A DNA stretch of 64,000 nt from Candidatus Nitrospira neomarina (lineage in GTDB: Bacteria > Nitrospirota > Nitrospiria > Nitrospirales > UBA8639), in assembly GCF_032051675.1 (NCBI RefSeq), contig NZ_CP116968.1:4333001-4397000 (forward strand), written 5' to 3'. Positions 55,436 to 64,000 of this stretch are shown here, piece by piece. Within the stretch, counting starts at the first letter, position 1; each line of letters begins with the position of its first letter. The position numbers and the translations under genes are program-made. Below the pieces are notes generated by a model. It was given only the letters and a program-made list of their open reading frames with translations, searched no databases and had not been told where the DNA came from.

Positions 55436-55660
55436 ATGGAGGAATTGGATCTTCGAGGTGTAATTTGTCCCTATAACTTTGTGAAGACGAAGCTTAAGCT
55501 GGAATCTTTAGAAAGCGGTGATCAGTTGAGGGTGTTGTTGGATGAAGGCGAACCAATTCGAAATGTCCCGCAAAGCATTACCAATGAGGGTCACCAAATC
55601 CTAAAACAAGAAAAGGTTGATCATTATTACCGTGTGGTTATTCAGAAGGTAAGTGTGTGA
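55436..55660 (+). CDS. TusA/SirA-like sulfur-carrier family protein
   Basis: A 74-residue protein with the TusA fold pattern: LDLRGVICPYNFVKTKLKLE, then SGDQLRVLLDEGEPIRNVP and a C-terminal strand. The single Cys that carries persulfide in TusA is kept, but the usual CPxP motif reads CPYN, so the second Pro is missing. It is either a divergent sulfur carrier or a derivative with another role. The 3' end overlaps rsmI on the opposite strand by 23 bases. Confidence 0.82.
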   Translation: MEELDLRGVICPYNFVKTKLKLESLESGDQLRVLLDEGEPIRNVPQSITNEGHQILKQEKVDHYYRVVIQKVSV

Positions 55661-56387
55661 TGGAAGTCGAGCTGGAGCTTTCAAGTAATGGTTCAAATTG
55701 CCTTTTACTCCTTTGAGGTAAGCCTTGTATTAAAAGCGTTATTTCCCCTTTAATCGATTTGCCTTTTAACTGTTGAACCACTTCTTCAATTTCTCCCCGT
55801 AGAATTTCTTCGTTGAGTTTTGTCAGTTCCCGTGTCAGGACGATGTGTCTGTTTCCCATGACAGTAGTGATGACTTGTAATGTTTTAAGAATCCGATGCT
55901 GGGTTTCAAAGACAATAATGGTACCCTTTTCTTCTTTAAGATTTTGGAAAAACTTTTCTCTGGCCCCTGGTTTTCTGGGCACAAATCCCTCAAAAATAAA
56001 TCGATCCGTTGCCAAACCTGACACGCATAATGCGGTAAGAACGGAGGATGGTCCTGGAATTGGGATAAGTGGAATATTTGATTTGATCGCCTGACGAACC
56101 AGATAAAACCCAGGATCACTAATAAGAGGGGTCCCCGCATCGCAAACCAAGGCAACGGAACTTCCTTCCTGGAGCCGATGGAGGAGAATGTCGGTTTTCT
56201 CCTCCTTGTTGAAATCGTGATAACTGGTGAGTGGTGTCCCGATGTGATAATAGGTGCAAAGTTTTTGTGTGCGACGTGTGTCCTCAGCTGCAATAATGGC
56301 TACCTCTTGTAGAATGCGGATAGCCCGGAATGTCATATCTTCCAGATTTCCGATAGGTGTGCTGACAATATAGAGCGTTCCGGCCAT
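55638..56387 (-). CDS. rsmI: 16S rRNA 2'-O-methyltransferase RsmI
   Basis: RsmI methylates C1402 of 16S rRNA. The family marks are LYIVSTPIGNLEDMTFRAI, AAEDTRRTQKL, SYHDFNKEEK, SDAGTPLISDPGFYLVR (here as CDAGTPL), and PGPSSVLTALCVSGL. Its length of 249 residues is slightly short, lacking the C-terminal extension. It is convergent with the TusA-like gene and divergent from the broken dehydrogenase. Confidence 0.93.
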   Translation of the reverse strand: MAGTLYIVSTPIGNLEDMTFRAIRILQEVAIIAAEDTRRTQKLCTYYHIGTPLTSYHDFNKEEKTDILLHRLQEGSSVALVCDAGTPLISDPGFYLVRQAIKSNIPLIPIPGPSSVLTALCVSGLATDRFIFEGFVPRKPGAREKFFQNLKEEKGTIIVFETQHRILKTLQVITTVMGNRHIVLTRELTKLNEEILRGEIEEVVQQLKGKSIKGEITLLIQGLPQRSKRQFEPLLESSSSTSITHLPSE

Positions 56388-56511
56388 GGTCTATTGAGGG
56401 AAAATGATATAGGGCAAGGTTGGAGATGGTACTGCGTGGGCCTGCCATTGTCCAGGAGGATCCAGTCGTACCTACCTTGTCTCTCAGTTGCCATATGAAA
56501 GGATATGAAGG

Positions 56512-57315
56512 ATGGGTGACATCCATAGTTTGCAGGGTCAGGTGGCTCTGGTTACGGGAGGTGGAGTGGGCATTGGACGGGCCATTGCCCAGGCGTTTGT
56601 GGGACAACAGGCGGGAGTCGCTATTTGTGGAAGACGTGTGGAAGAATTAGAGCGCACAGCAGCCGATCTCATTCAGGCTGGCGGAGAAGTGCTTTCGGTA
56701 CTATGCGATGTGACCCAACGGGTCGATGTTGAGCGTACCATGAAGAGGGTGATCCAGAATTTTGTAGGCTGGACATTCTTGTTAATAACGCAGGAGCATC
56801 AGGTCAAACGCCGATCCATGATCCGGATGAGTCCAAGTGGCAGAATATTCTTCAGGTGAATTTAACAGGCAGCAACTTGGTTTCTAAGCTCGCGATTCCA
56901 TGTATGCTTACCCATCATTATGGATGTATCATTAATATCTCCTCCGTCCTGGGACGATTTGGCGTGAGGCAGGGTATTTGGCCTATTGTATAGCCATACA
57001 TGGCATTTTAGGGTTCACCAAAGCTCTGGCACTGGAAGTCGCCTCTCAGGGCATAACGGTGAACGCTATTTGCCCAACGTGGGTGGATACCGCCATGGCC
57101 AGGCAGGGGATTGAAGAAACTGCCTCCAGCCTTGGGGTTTCGCCAGATGAATTTCGTGAAATCGCGATTAGTGCGATTCCGATAAAAAGAATGGCCGCAG
57201 CCGAGGAAGTGGCCAGTGTCGCCCTGTTCTTTGCTCACATGCGGCTAGTGCGATAACCGGTCAAGCCTTAAATGTTTGTGGTGGAACTACCGCGGCACTG
57301 TATAAGCGGATATAA
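56512..57315 (+). pseudogene. broken short-chain dehydrogenase (FabG-like)
   Basis: A complete SDR spread over several frames. Frame one has GQVALVTGGGVGIGRAIAQ and CDVTQRVDVE. After base ~56770 the next frame has LDILVNNAGASGQTP, NLTGSNLVSKLAIP and the catalytic-Ser segment INISSVLGRFGV. Another shift near 56970 leads to AYCIAIHGILGFTKALALEVASQGITVNAICPTW. A last shift near 57240 leads to ASAITGQALNVCGGTTAAL and the stop. The active-site YxxxK reads YCIAI, so the catalytic Lys is Ile. Three frameshifts plus a lost catalytic residue show real decay. Confidence 0.8.
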
Positions 57316-57370
57316 GGTGTGATTTTCCTGGTCTTGGCAACGAATGAATGCTGGTAACTCATTGATTTTC

Positions 57371-57399
57371 TTGACCTTCTCTATGTCCAGTTCTATACT
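57371..57399 (+). promoter_or_regulatory. consensus sigma-70 promoter of haem operon
   Basis: TTGACC, a 17-base spacer and TATACT, ten of twelve consensus positions. A start near 57406 would give a 35-base leader before ccsA, the first gene of the operon. Confidence 0.65.
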
Positions 57400-57440
57400 C
57401 GACATGGGTCATTGTGCATGTTCCTTTACTAGGTTGTTCA

Positions 57441-58250
57441 ATGTCTGAATTACTGCCATATCTCACCATGGGCCTTTATTTTGGAGGCACGCTCCTTTTT
57501 CTTCTGTATCTCTGGCACCGTTCTGATGCCATCTCAAAAATTTCTCTTACGGCCACAGGTTTGGGGTTTGTTTCTCATACCACGGCCCTCATCATGGCTA
57601 TGGTATCGACGGGGCATGTCCCTATCATGACATTTAAGGACGCGATGTCATTTTTTGCCTGGGGGTTAGTGCTGGTCTTTTTGGTTGTTGGCCTGAAACG
57701 AGGGTTGGAAGTGTTGGGCGCCTTTATCCTTCCACTGGCCTTTCTGTCTCTCGTTTCGGCAACCCTGGCTCCTCAGTCAGCCAGCACCCTTTCTCCGGTC
57801 TTTCAAACGGTCTGGGTGCATGTGACCCTGAGTATCCTGGGTACCATCGGATTTGCTGTGGCCTTTGTGGCCGGGCTGATGTATGTGATGCAGGAGCGTC
57901 TCTTGAAGTCCAAACAATTTAATGTGTTAGCTTTCAAGCTCCCACCGCTGGACTTTTTAGATTCTCTCAATCAACGATCTATCCTTTTTGGGTTTCCCTT
58001 ATTGACCTTAGGAATTCTGACAGGGGCCGTTTCAGCCCAATTAACGATTGGGTCGTATTTGAGTTGGAACTCTGAGCAAATTTGGGCGTTAATTACCTGG
58101 TTCTTTTATTTCGCGGTCCTGATGGGAAGGGTGACGGCCGGATGGAGGGCGAAAAAAGCTGCCTATCTAACCATTGTGGGATTTGCCGGAGTAATTTTGA
58201 CTTTTGTCGGCATCCTTATCAAAAGCCCTCAACCGATATCACCGTTATGA
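57441..58250 (+). CDS. CcsA/HemX-type cytochrome c assembly protein
   Basis: A 269-residue protein with about eight membrane helices. The C-terminal GSYLSWNSEQIWALITWFFYF matches the region following the tryptophan-rich haem-handling loop of CcsA/ResC/CcmC proteins. His residues in FVSHTTALIM and VWVHVTLS are candidate haem ligands. Members next to hemA are often called HemX and influence glutamyl-tRNA reductase level or haem delivery. I start at MSELLPY; the listed upstream nine codons lack a binding site. The stop overlaps the hemA ATG by four bases. Confidence 0.88.
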   Translation: MSELLPYLTMGLYFGGTLLFLLYLWHRSDAISKISLTATGLGFVSHTTALIMAMVSTGHVPIMTFKDAMSFFAWGLVLVFLVVGLKRGLEVLGAFILPLAFLSLVSATLAPQSASTLSPVFQTVWVHVTLSILGTIGFAVAFVAGLMYVMQERLLKSKQFNVLAFKLPPLDFLDSLNQRSILFGFPLLTLGILTGAVSAQLTIGSYLSWNSEQIWALITWFFYFAVLMGRVTAGWRAKKAAYLTIVGFAGVILTFVGILIKSPQPISPL

Positions 58251-59605
58251 ATATTATCGTGTTAGGCCTCAATCATCGGACGGCTTCCGTTGAACTTCGT
58301 GAATTACTGGCCATCCAGGATAGCCGGATGGGAGAAGCGTTGGGTCGGCTCATGGCGTATTCCGGAATTAAAGAGGCCATGTATCTGGGGACCTGCAACC
58401 GTGTTGAAGTATATGCCGTCGTGGAAAAAGGAGAATGGGGTTTTCGTCAATTGGAAGATTTTATGGTCTCAACACATTTCTCCTTATCTTCGGAGGATTT
58501 ACTCCCTCACCTGTATCGATATAGTGATGACGAAGCCATCGCGCATTTATTTCGTGTATCGGCTAGTTTAGATTCCATGGTCGTGGGAGAACCACAGGTC
58601 CTGGGGCAAGTCAAAGAGGCCTATGAGCTGGCTCTGACCCATCGTTCGTCCGGAGTCATTCTTAATAAGGTCGTCAAGAAAGCTATTTCGGTAGGAAAAA
58701 GTATCCGGACGAACACGCGGATTGGGGAATATGCGGTTTCTGTCAGCTATGCCGCTGTGGAATTAGCCAAAAAAGTTTTTTCGAATTTAAAACAACGAGT
58801 CGTGTTGTTAGTCGGTGCCGGGGAGATGGGAAAGTTGGCGGCGCAACACCTGGTGAATCAGGGTGTAAAGGAGGTCCTCATTACCAATCGGAATCATCAT
58901 CGTGCTTTCACACTGGCCGAGCGCTTTCATGGACAGGCGGTTCCCTATGAACAGCTTCGAAGCACGTTACCCAAGGTGGATATTGTGATATGCGCCACGG
59001 GGGCTCCTCACTATGTTATTACCAAGGATGATATCGAAATGGCGGTGTATCATCGAATGAATCGTCCCATGTTTTTGATTGATATCACAGTGCCTCGAAA
59101 TATTGATCCGGCGGTCAAGGATGTTGATAACGCCTATGTGTTTGACATTGATGATCTCAAAGCCCATGTGGGGCATAATCAGGAAGAACGATTGAAAGAA
59201 GCCGAAACTGCCGAGCATATGGTCAGGGAAGAAGTCGGAAGTATGGTCGCCTGGGTTCGTGGCCTGGAAGCCACGCCCACTATTGTGGCCTTGAGAAAAA
59301 AAGCGGAAGAGATCAAACAAGGCGAGTTGGAGAAAGTCTTCGGTCGTCTGGGAGAATTGTCGCCGAAGGAGCGAGCTGCTATCGAAGGGCTGGCCTCGGC
59401 GATTGTGAATAAATTGCTCCATGGTCCGGTCGTGACCTTAAAATCAGAAGCGCAATCTCAAAATGGATTTGCGTTTATTGAAGCCGCCCGCCGGTTTTTT
59501 GAACTTCGTGAACGGGAGATTCACTCCGGAGAGATCCCGCTCCTGGAAGAGGAGACAGGTGATGGCGTCACCGAGGAGCCCCTGCCGCAGAAGGATGGTG
59601 TATGA
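58247..59605 (+). CDS. hemA: glutamyl-tRNA reductase
   Basis: HemA makes glutamate-1-semialdehyde, the first committed step of the C5 haem pathway. The 452-residue protein begins MNIIVLGLNHRTASVELRE with the catalytic Cys50 in LGTCNRVEVYA. It has GEPQVLGQVKEAY, the NADPH site LLVGAGEMGKLAAQHL, and the C-terminal dimerisation helices (LSPKERAAIEGLASAIVNKLLHGPV, described by its ends). It is coupled by ATGA overlaps to ccsA upstream and hemC downstream. A longer frame into ccsA is discounted. Confidence 0.96.
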   Translation: MNIIVLGLNHRTASVELRELLAIQDSRMGEALGRLMAYSGIKEAMYLGTCNRVEVYAVVEKGEWGFRQLEDFMVSTHFSLSSEDLLPHLYRYSDDEAIAHLFRVSASLDSMVVGEPQVLGQVKEAYELALTHRSSGVILNKVVKKAISVGKSIRTNTRIGEYAVSVSYAAVELAKKVFSNLKQRVVLLVGAGEMGKLAAQHLVNQGVKEVLITNRNHHRAFTLAERFHGQAVPYEQLRSTLPKVDIVICATGAPHYVITKDDIEMAVYHRMNRPMFLIDITVPRNIDPAVKDVDNAYVFDIDDLKAHVGHNQEERLKEAETAEHMVREEVGSMVAWVRGLEATPTIVALRKKAEEIKQGELEKVFGRLGELSPKERAAIEGLASAIVNKLLHGPVVTLKSEAQSQNGFAFIEAARRFFELREREIHSGEIPLLEEETGDGVTEEPLPQKDGV

Positions 59606-60552
59606 ATCAGGGGAAGAGTCGAACACGGTCTACGCTCATTGTGGGAACACGAGGAAGCCAATTGGCTATATGGCAGGCCGAATGGGTGCAAGGTCAGCTC
59701 AAAGCCCTTGCTCCGGATATTTCTGTCATTCTGAAGCGTATTCAAACCAGCGGAGATAAGATTCAAGATGTGCCGTTGGCCAAAATTGGAGGAAAAGGCC
59801 TGTTTGTCAAAGAAATCGAAGAAGCGTTGCTCAGACGAGATATTGATCTGGCCGTACATAGCATGAAAGATGTACCGTCAGAATTGCCTGAAGGGCTGGG
59901 GATTGTTTGTGTTCCCGAGCGGGAGGATCCCAGGGATGCGTTGATTGCCCGTGAAGGCCATACCTTGGCGACGTTGCCAATCGGTGCACGAGTCGGAACC
60001 AGTAGCTTGCGACGACAGGCGCAGTTGTTACATGCTCGTCCGGATCTTGAGATTGCGATGTTGCGTGGGAATGTTGATACACGACTTCGCAAGGTTCGCG
60101 AGGGTCAGTATGATGCCATTATTCTGGCCGCCTCCGGGCTCAAGCGCTTAGGATGGGATCAGGAAGTGACGGAGTATTTGTCCGTGGATGTGAGTCTGCC
60201 GGCAATTGGCCAAGGTTCATTGGGTCTGGAAGGACGGAACGATGATTCGTGGATTCGAGATCTGGTCGCTCAGTTTGAACATCGGCCAACTCGGATTGCG
60301 GTCACTGCCGAACGGGCGTTGCTTGCAGGGTTGGAAGGCGGATGCCAGGTTCCCATTGCAGGGTATGCGACACTCCAAGGGGACATCCTGACTCTGGATG
60401 GGTTAGTTACAAGCCTTGATGGGAAACGATATATCCGTCAAGTGGTATCGGGACCAGCGGGAGAAGCCGAATCAATTGGCACGCAGATGGCTGAACAATT
60501 GTTGGACGGTGGGGCGCAGCCCATTCTCCAGGAAATTTATGGGATGGCATGA
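59602..60552 (+). CDS. hemC: porphobilinogen deaminase
   Basis: HemC builds hydroxymethylbilane from four porphobilinogens. The 316-residue enzyme has VGTRGSQLAIWQAEWV, KIGGKGLFVKEIEEALL, the catalytic Asp segment AVHSMKDVPSELPEGL, RVGTSSLRRQAQL, and the dipyrromethane-binding Cys in LEGGCQVPIAGYA. It is coupled by ATGA to both neighbours. The first 13 residues are a basic extension. Confidence 0.96.
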   Translation: MNQGKSRTRSTLIVGTRGSQLAIWQAEWVQGQLKALAPDISVILKRIQTSGDKIQDVPLAKIGGKGLFVKEIEEALLRRDIDLAVHSMKDVPSELPEGLGIVCVPEREDPRDALIAREGHTLATLPIGARVGTSSLRRQAQLLHARPDLEIAMLRGNVDTRLRKVREGQYDAIILAASGLKRLGWDQEVTEYLSVDVSLPAIGQGSLGLEGRNDDSWIRDLVAQFEHRPTRIAVTAERALLAGLEGGCQVPIAGYATLQGDILTLDGLVTSLDGKRYIRQVVSGPAGEAESIGTQMAEQLLDGGAQPILQEIYGMA

Positions 60553-62120
60553 CCAAGTCAATTGCAATTCATGGTCGGGTGTTTTTGGTTGGAGCCGGTC
60601 CTGGAGATGCCAAGTTGCTGACCTTGCGAGGGAAAGAGTGTCTCGAGCAAGCTGACGTGGTGCTCTACGATCACCTGGCAAATCCAGAGTTGTTGAAATT
60701 TGCCCCTTCTCACGCCGAGTGTATTTACGTCGGCAGAAAAGGGCGTGGTGCTTATCGGGATCAGGCAGAGATTCACGCCTTGTTGGTTAGCAAAGCTCAA
60801 GAAGGCAAATGTGTCGTGCGACTCAAGGGGGGAGATCCTTTTGTGTTTGGCCGTGGAGGTGAAGAAGCCGAAGTGATCGCTGACGCTGAGATCCCCTTTG
60901 AAGTCGTCCCTGGAGTGACGGCTGCCGTGGCTGTGCCGGCTTATGCCGGCATTCCCGTGACACACCGGACCCTCGCCTCGACGGTTGCATTTGTGACCGG
61001 CCATGAAGATCCGACCAAACCATCGAGTGCCATGGAATGGCCGCGTTTCGCTTCGGCTGAAGGGACCCTTGTCTTTTTAATGGGCATGAAAAATCTTCCG
61101 CAGATTGTGGGCCGGCTCATTCAGGAAGGCAAGCCTGCAACGACTCCCGTTGCGGTGATCCGATGGGGGACCTATGCACGTCAACGAACAGTGGTGGGAA
61201 CGTTATCCGACATTGTGGAATTAGCCTTTCAGGCAGACATGAGTCCGCCATCAGTGATTGTCGTGGGTGAAGTTGTTCGGTTACGTGAACGACTGAACTG
61301 GCATGAATCACGTCCTCTGTTTGGTCAAGGGGTTTTAGTGACCAGACCTCGTGCCCAGGCGCCGGCTCTTTCAAATTTGTTGGCGGCGCAGGGTGCGGAA
61401 CCGGTGGAATGTCCTACGTTGGAGATTCATCCTCCTGATAGCTGGGCACCTGTGGATGAGGCGATTGCTGCGATTTCGACATACGACTGGGTGATTTTCA
61501 CGAGTGTGAATGGCGTGCAATCCTTCATGGAACGTCTCTGGTTTCATCACAAAGATGTGAGGAGCTTGGCCGGAATCCGTCTGTGTTGTATTGGTCCTCG
61601 GACCCGGGAAGAGGCTGCTCGTTGGGGGATTGCCTCGGATCTGGTTCCCCAAGATTTTCAGGCCGAGGGGATTTTGCAGGACCTCGGCGGGTTAGGGGTC
61701 GCCAATCAACGGATATTGATTCCTCGAGCCAAAGTGGCACGGGAAATTCTTCCTGACCAGTTGAAAGCCATGGGTGCCACCGTTCATGTGGTTCATGCCT
61801 ATCAAGCTCTTCCTCCTATCGTCGATATGGGCCCTCTTCGTGATCGACTGCGCAACAGGGAAATTCAATATGTGACCTTTACCAGTTCTTCAACAGTGAA
61901 AAATTTTTGCCAGTTGTTCGAGAATCGTCAAGAATTGCAGGAATTGACACGGCATTTGATCGTGGCCGTTATTGGCCCGATCACCGCTCACACCGTTCAG
62001 GAAGAAGGGCTGTCGGTGGATGTCATGGCGTTGGAAAACACGGTTCCGGCGTTGGTCGATGCCATGATCATTCACGCCCAGCAAAATCCCAAGGATACGC
62101 GATTGGTATCGTCTTCATAA
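60549..62120 (+). CDS. cobA-hemD: fused uroporphyrinogen-III methyltransferase / synthase
   Basis: A 523-residue two-domain enzyme. Residues 1-255 are CobA/SUMT (VFLVGAGPGDAKLLTLRG, VVRLKGGDPFVFGRGGEE, VVPGVTAAVAVPAYAGIPVTHR, GMKNLPQI), which methylates uroporphyrinogen III to precorrin-2. Residues 260-523 are HemD (VLVTRPRAQAPALSNLL, FTSVNGVQSFMERL, VTFTSSSTVKNF), which cyclises hydroxymethylbilane. The fusion places the branch to sirohaem and cobalamin on the same chain as the synthase. It overlaps hemC by four bases. Confidence 0.95.
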   Translation: MTKSIAIHGRVFLVGAGPGDAKLLTLRGKECLEQADVVLYDHLANPELLKFAPSHAECIYVGRKGRGAYRDQAEIHALLVSKAQEGKCVVRLKGGDPFVFGRGGEEAEVIADAEIPFEVVPGVTAAVAVPAYAGIPVTHRTLASTVAFVTGHEDPTKPSSAMEWPRFASAEGTLVFLMGMKNLPQIVGRLIQEGKPATTPVAVIRWGTYARQRTVVGTLSDIVELAFQADMSPPSVIVVGEVVRLRERLNWHESRPLFGQGVLVTRPRAQAPALSNLLAAQGAEPVECPTLEIHPPDSWAPVDEAIAAISTYDWVIFTSVNGVQSFMERLWFHHKDVRSLAGIRLCCIGPRTREEAARWGIASDLVPQDFQAEGILQDLGGLGVANQRILIPRAKVAREILPDQLKAMGATVHVVHAYQALPPIVDMGPLRDRLRNREIQYVTFTSSSTVKNFCQLFENRQELQELTRHLIVAVIGPITAHTVQEEGLSVDVMALENTVPALVDAMIIHAQQNPKDTRLVSSS

Positions 62121-62187
62121 ATATTCTATGGTGGAGAAGGTTCTGAACACCACGTTTTGTTAACCGATAGATGGGAGGAGTAGCGTC

Positions 62188-62580
62188 ATGGTTCCTGTAA
62201 AATCTTGTATGGTCCCGGTAGACAAAATTGTCAAAGTTGACCGGGATATTTTAGTCAAGACCGCTGCAGAAATGATGCGGGATAATGGAATCGGGAGTGT
62301 GATTGTGACCAGTGGAGAGGAAATTATCGGCATTTTAACTGATACGGATTTGGTTCGAAGGGTGGTCGCTGCGGGTGCGGACCCGATGCGGACGACGGTC
62401 GAAAAAATTATGTCCGCTCCGATTGTCAGTATCGAGGCCGATCGAACCCTGTTGGATGCAAATGATTTAATGGCTAAAGAACATATTCGGCACCTGGGAG
62501 TTACCCAGGCTGGAACCATGGTGGGGATGATTTCTGTTCGGGATCTCGTGGTCTTTTTAACAAATCTTCCTCGAAAATAA
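62188..62580 (+). CDS. tandem CBS-domain protein
   Basis: A 130-residue protein of two CBS motifs ([34 protein letters not shown], then [24 protein letters not shown].. with GMISVRDL; both given in part). CBS pairs bind AMP, ATP or SAM and act as energy sensors. Its place between hemD and hemB, with GGAGGAG ahead of the ATG, suggests a role in setting tetrapyrrole flux, but this is inference from position. It may instead be a passenger. Confidence 0.85.
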   Translation: MVPVKSCMVPVDKIVKVDRDILVKTAAEMMRDNGIGSVIVTSGEEIIGILTDTDLVRRVVAAGADPMRTTVEKIMSAPIVSIEADRTLLDANDLMAKEHIRHLGVTQAGTMVGMISVRDLVVFLTNLPRK

Positions 62581-62588
62581 GGACGAGT

Positions 62589-63572
62589 ATGGGATTTCCG
62601 GTTCATCGTTTACGTCGTTTGCGGCAACATGAATCCCTTCGCCGCATGGTCAGGGAGACGCACCTGAGTCCGGCTGATTTCATCTTTCCCTTGTTTGTGA
62701 CCTTTGGGGAGAATAAGCAAGAACCGATCGCTTCGATGCCTGGTCAATGGCGGTGGTCTGTGGATCGGGTCGTTCAGGAAGCCAAAGATGCCTGGGAATT
62801 AGGGATTCCGGCCGTCATCTTATTTGGGATTCCTGAACACAAAGACGAGCGTGGATCTTCCGCCTATGAAAAGGATGGGATTGTTCAGCGTGCAGTTCGG
62901 GCGCTTAAAGACCATTTGCCCGATTTAATGGTGATCACCGATGTGTGTATTGATGAATATACTTCGCATGGTCATTGCGGAATTGTTCGAGACGGACGGA
63001 TTCTCAATGATGAAACGCTGGAGTGCCTTCAGGCAATGGCGCTGAGTCATGTGGAAGCGGGGGTGGATATGGTTGCTCCTTCCGATATGATGGATGGCCG
63101 GGTTGCCGCGATTCGACAGGCATTGGACCAACAGGGATTTTCTGAAATGCCCATCATGGCCTATTCTGCCAAGTATGCTTCGGCGTTGTATGCTCCGTTT
63201 CGTGATGCGGCCTTTTCGAGCCCATCTTTTGGGGACCGACGGTCCTACCAAATGGATGCAGCCAATGCGAGGGAAGCGTTGCGTGAGGTGGAACTGGACA
63301 TTCAGGAGGGGGCCGATATCGTGATGGTGAAGCCAGCCTTGTTTTATTTGGATATTCTGCGACGAGTTCGCGAACTTGTGGCCGTTCCCGTGGCGGCGTA
63401 TCAAGTGAGTGGGGAATACAGCATGATCAAGGCCGGTGCGCAGTTAGGCTGGGTCAATGAAGCTTCGGTGATGATGGAAAGTTTACTCGCGATTAAACGC
63501 GCAGGGGCGGATTTGATCCTCACATATTTTGCCAAAGAGGCTGCATGTCTCCTCACCCGTGACGGTGTATGA
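62589..63572 (+). CDS. hemB: porphobilinogen synthase (ALA dehydratase)
   Basis: HemB condenses two 5-aminolevulinates. The 327-residue enzyme has the metal site segment [17 protein letters not shown], the two Schiff-base lysines in [14 protein letters not shown] and [12 protein letters not shown], and SYQMDAAN. The metal site keeps two of the three zinc cysteines with Asp in place of the middle one. It lies 8 bases after the CBS gene and overlaps ribF by four bases. Confidence 0.96.
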   Translation: MGFPVHRLRRLRQHESLRRMVRETHLSPADFIFPLFVTFGENKQEPIASMPGQWRWSVDRVVQEAKDAWELGIPAVILFGIPEHKDERGSSAYEKDGIVQRAVRALKDHLPDLMVITDVCIDEYTSHGHCGIVRDGRILNDETLECLQAMALSHVEAGVDMVAPSDMMDGRVAAIRQALDQQGFSEMPIMAYSAKYASALYAPFRDAAFSSPSFGDRRSYQMDAANAREALREVELDIQEGADIVMVKPALFYLDILRRVRELVAVPVAAYQVSGEYSMIKAGAQLGWVNEASVMMESLLAIKRAGADLILTYFAKEAACLLTRDGV

Positions 63573-64000
63573 AAATTTCTCGAGGATTACCGACGGTTCG
63601 TCCCGCTCCCTGTCCTGTTCTCACCATTGGCAATTTTGATGGCCAGCATTTGGGACACCGTGCTCTTGTACAGGCTGTCGTAGATTGTGCCCGGCAGATC
63701 AATGGATATCCTATGGTGTTGTCCTTTGCTCCGCATCCTGTCGAGGTGTTGCGTCCCGGCTCTGTCCATAAATTTTTATCTGATGACCATGAAAAGATTG
63801 CGTTCTTTGAACGTCTAGGAGTCGGGGAGCTGGTGATTCTCCCTTTCACCAAGGAATTAGCCGGTCTTCGGCCGGATGAGTTTGTTCGTCAGGTTCTCCA
63901 TGACGGGCTTGGAATCCGAAAGCTGTTTGTTGGAGAAAATTTTGTATTCGGTAAGGAACGAAGTGGAGGAGTGAAGGATCTGATTGCATTGGGGACACAA
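63569..64000 (+). CDS. ribF: riboflavin kinase/FAD synthetase, partial
   Basis: The window ends within this gene. The visible 144 residues form the FAD synthetase nucleotidyltransferase domain: [19 protein letters not shown] (HxGH motif), [29 protein letters not shown] and [16 protein letters not shown]. The riboflavin kinase domain would lie beyond the edge. The ATG overlaps the hemB stop (ATGA), so it belongs to the haem transcript. Confidence 0.93.
   Translation, partial: MKISRGLPTVRPAPCPVLTIGNFDGQHLGHRALVQAVVDCARQINGYPMVLSFAPHPVEVLRPGSVHKFLSDDHEKIAFFERLGVGELVILPFTKELAGLRPDEFVRQVLHDGLGIRKLFVGENFVFGKERSGGVKDLIALGTQ

Noticed and set aside
1-64000. CRISPR arrays, rRNA genes, intact insertion sequences, riboswitches
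   Set aside because: I looked for regularly spaced repeats, transposase motifs with terminal inverted repeats and known leader patterns, and saw none I could support.

Overview
The window is a dense bacterial chromosome segment of moderate GC. It has short intergenic gaps, many Shine-Dalgarno-preceded starts and many overlapping ATGA stop/start junctions. The best overall fit is Nitrospirota, probably a Nitrospira-like nitrite oxidiser. This is an inference from a multihaem c-type cytochrome, an SmbP-type small metal-binding protein, a CcsA-linked haem operon, a thioredoxin-fold thiol protein and many orphan regulators. No nitrite oxidoreductase gene is in the window and no database search was possible.

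Layout. 0-7.5 kb: FmdB-type zinc ribbon, ComF, a YbbA/YbbP-like ABC exporter split around a class 1A dihydroorotate dehydrogenase, a LuxR-type HTH protein, and a ParD antitoxin with a frameshifted ParE. 7.6-14 kb: DsbA-like thiol protein, a secreted cassette (PKD-domain protein plus zinc phospholipase C-like protein) and an NtrC-family regulator. 14-28 kb: housekeeping genes, namely bioB, nadD-rsfS, rplU-rpmA-obgE-proB, ilvE, gap-pgk-tpiA-secG, trpS (Fe-S type), an M50 protease and an LpoA-like TPR/periplasmic-binding protein. 28-38 kb: xerD, a zinc ribbon, an exported flavodoxin, two unrecognised proteins, then a tight HDAC-like / five-haem cytochrome c / rhodanese / SmbP group, a nitrilase-family protein and a coiled-coil HhH lipoprotein.

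38-44 kb is the odd region. A truncated lolD and a lolC scrap lie 5.3 kb from the intact lolCD genes. The two lolD copies share a 562-bp tract that I read as identical, bounded by diverged sequence. Between them lie decayed umuC and restriction-helicase fragments around one intact two-gene signalling module (methanogen-output-domain protein plus a four-PAS histidine kinase with a receiver).

44-50.7 kb: lnt-prfB-lysS-lolC-lolD, a lipoprotein maturation and export group mixed with translation genes; prfB has the classic +1 programmed frameshift. rpmB is separate. 51-56 kb: small lipoprotein, recG, tRNA-Leu(CAA), an exported protein with a consensus promoter, a TusA-like protein and rsmI. 56.5-57.3 kb: a broken short-chain dehydrogenase. 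57.4-64 kb: a translationally coupled haem operon, ccsA-hemA-hemC-cobA/hemD-CBS-hemB-ribF, from a consensus promoter and cut by the window end. It covers glutamyl-tRNA to uroporphyrinogen III and the branch to precorrin-2. A dispersed hairpin repeat directly follows the stop codons of two genes (comF and the HhH lipoprotein gene), with a collapsed third copy near nadD.
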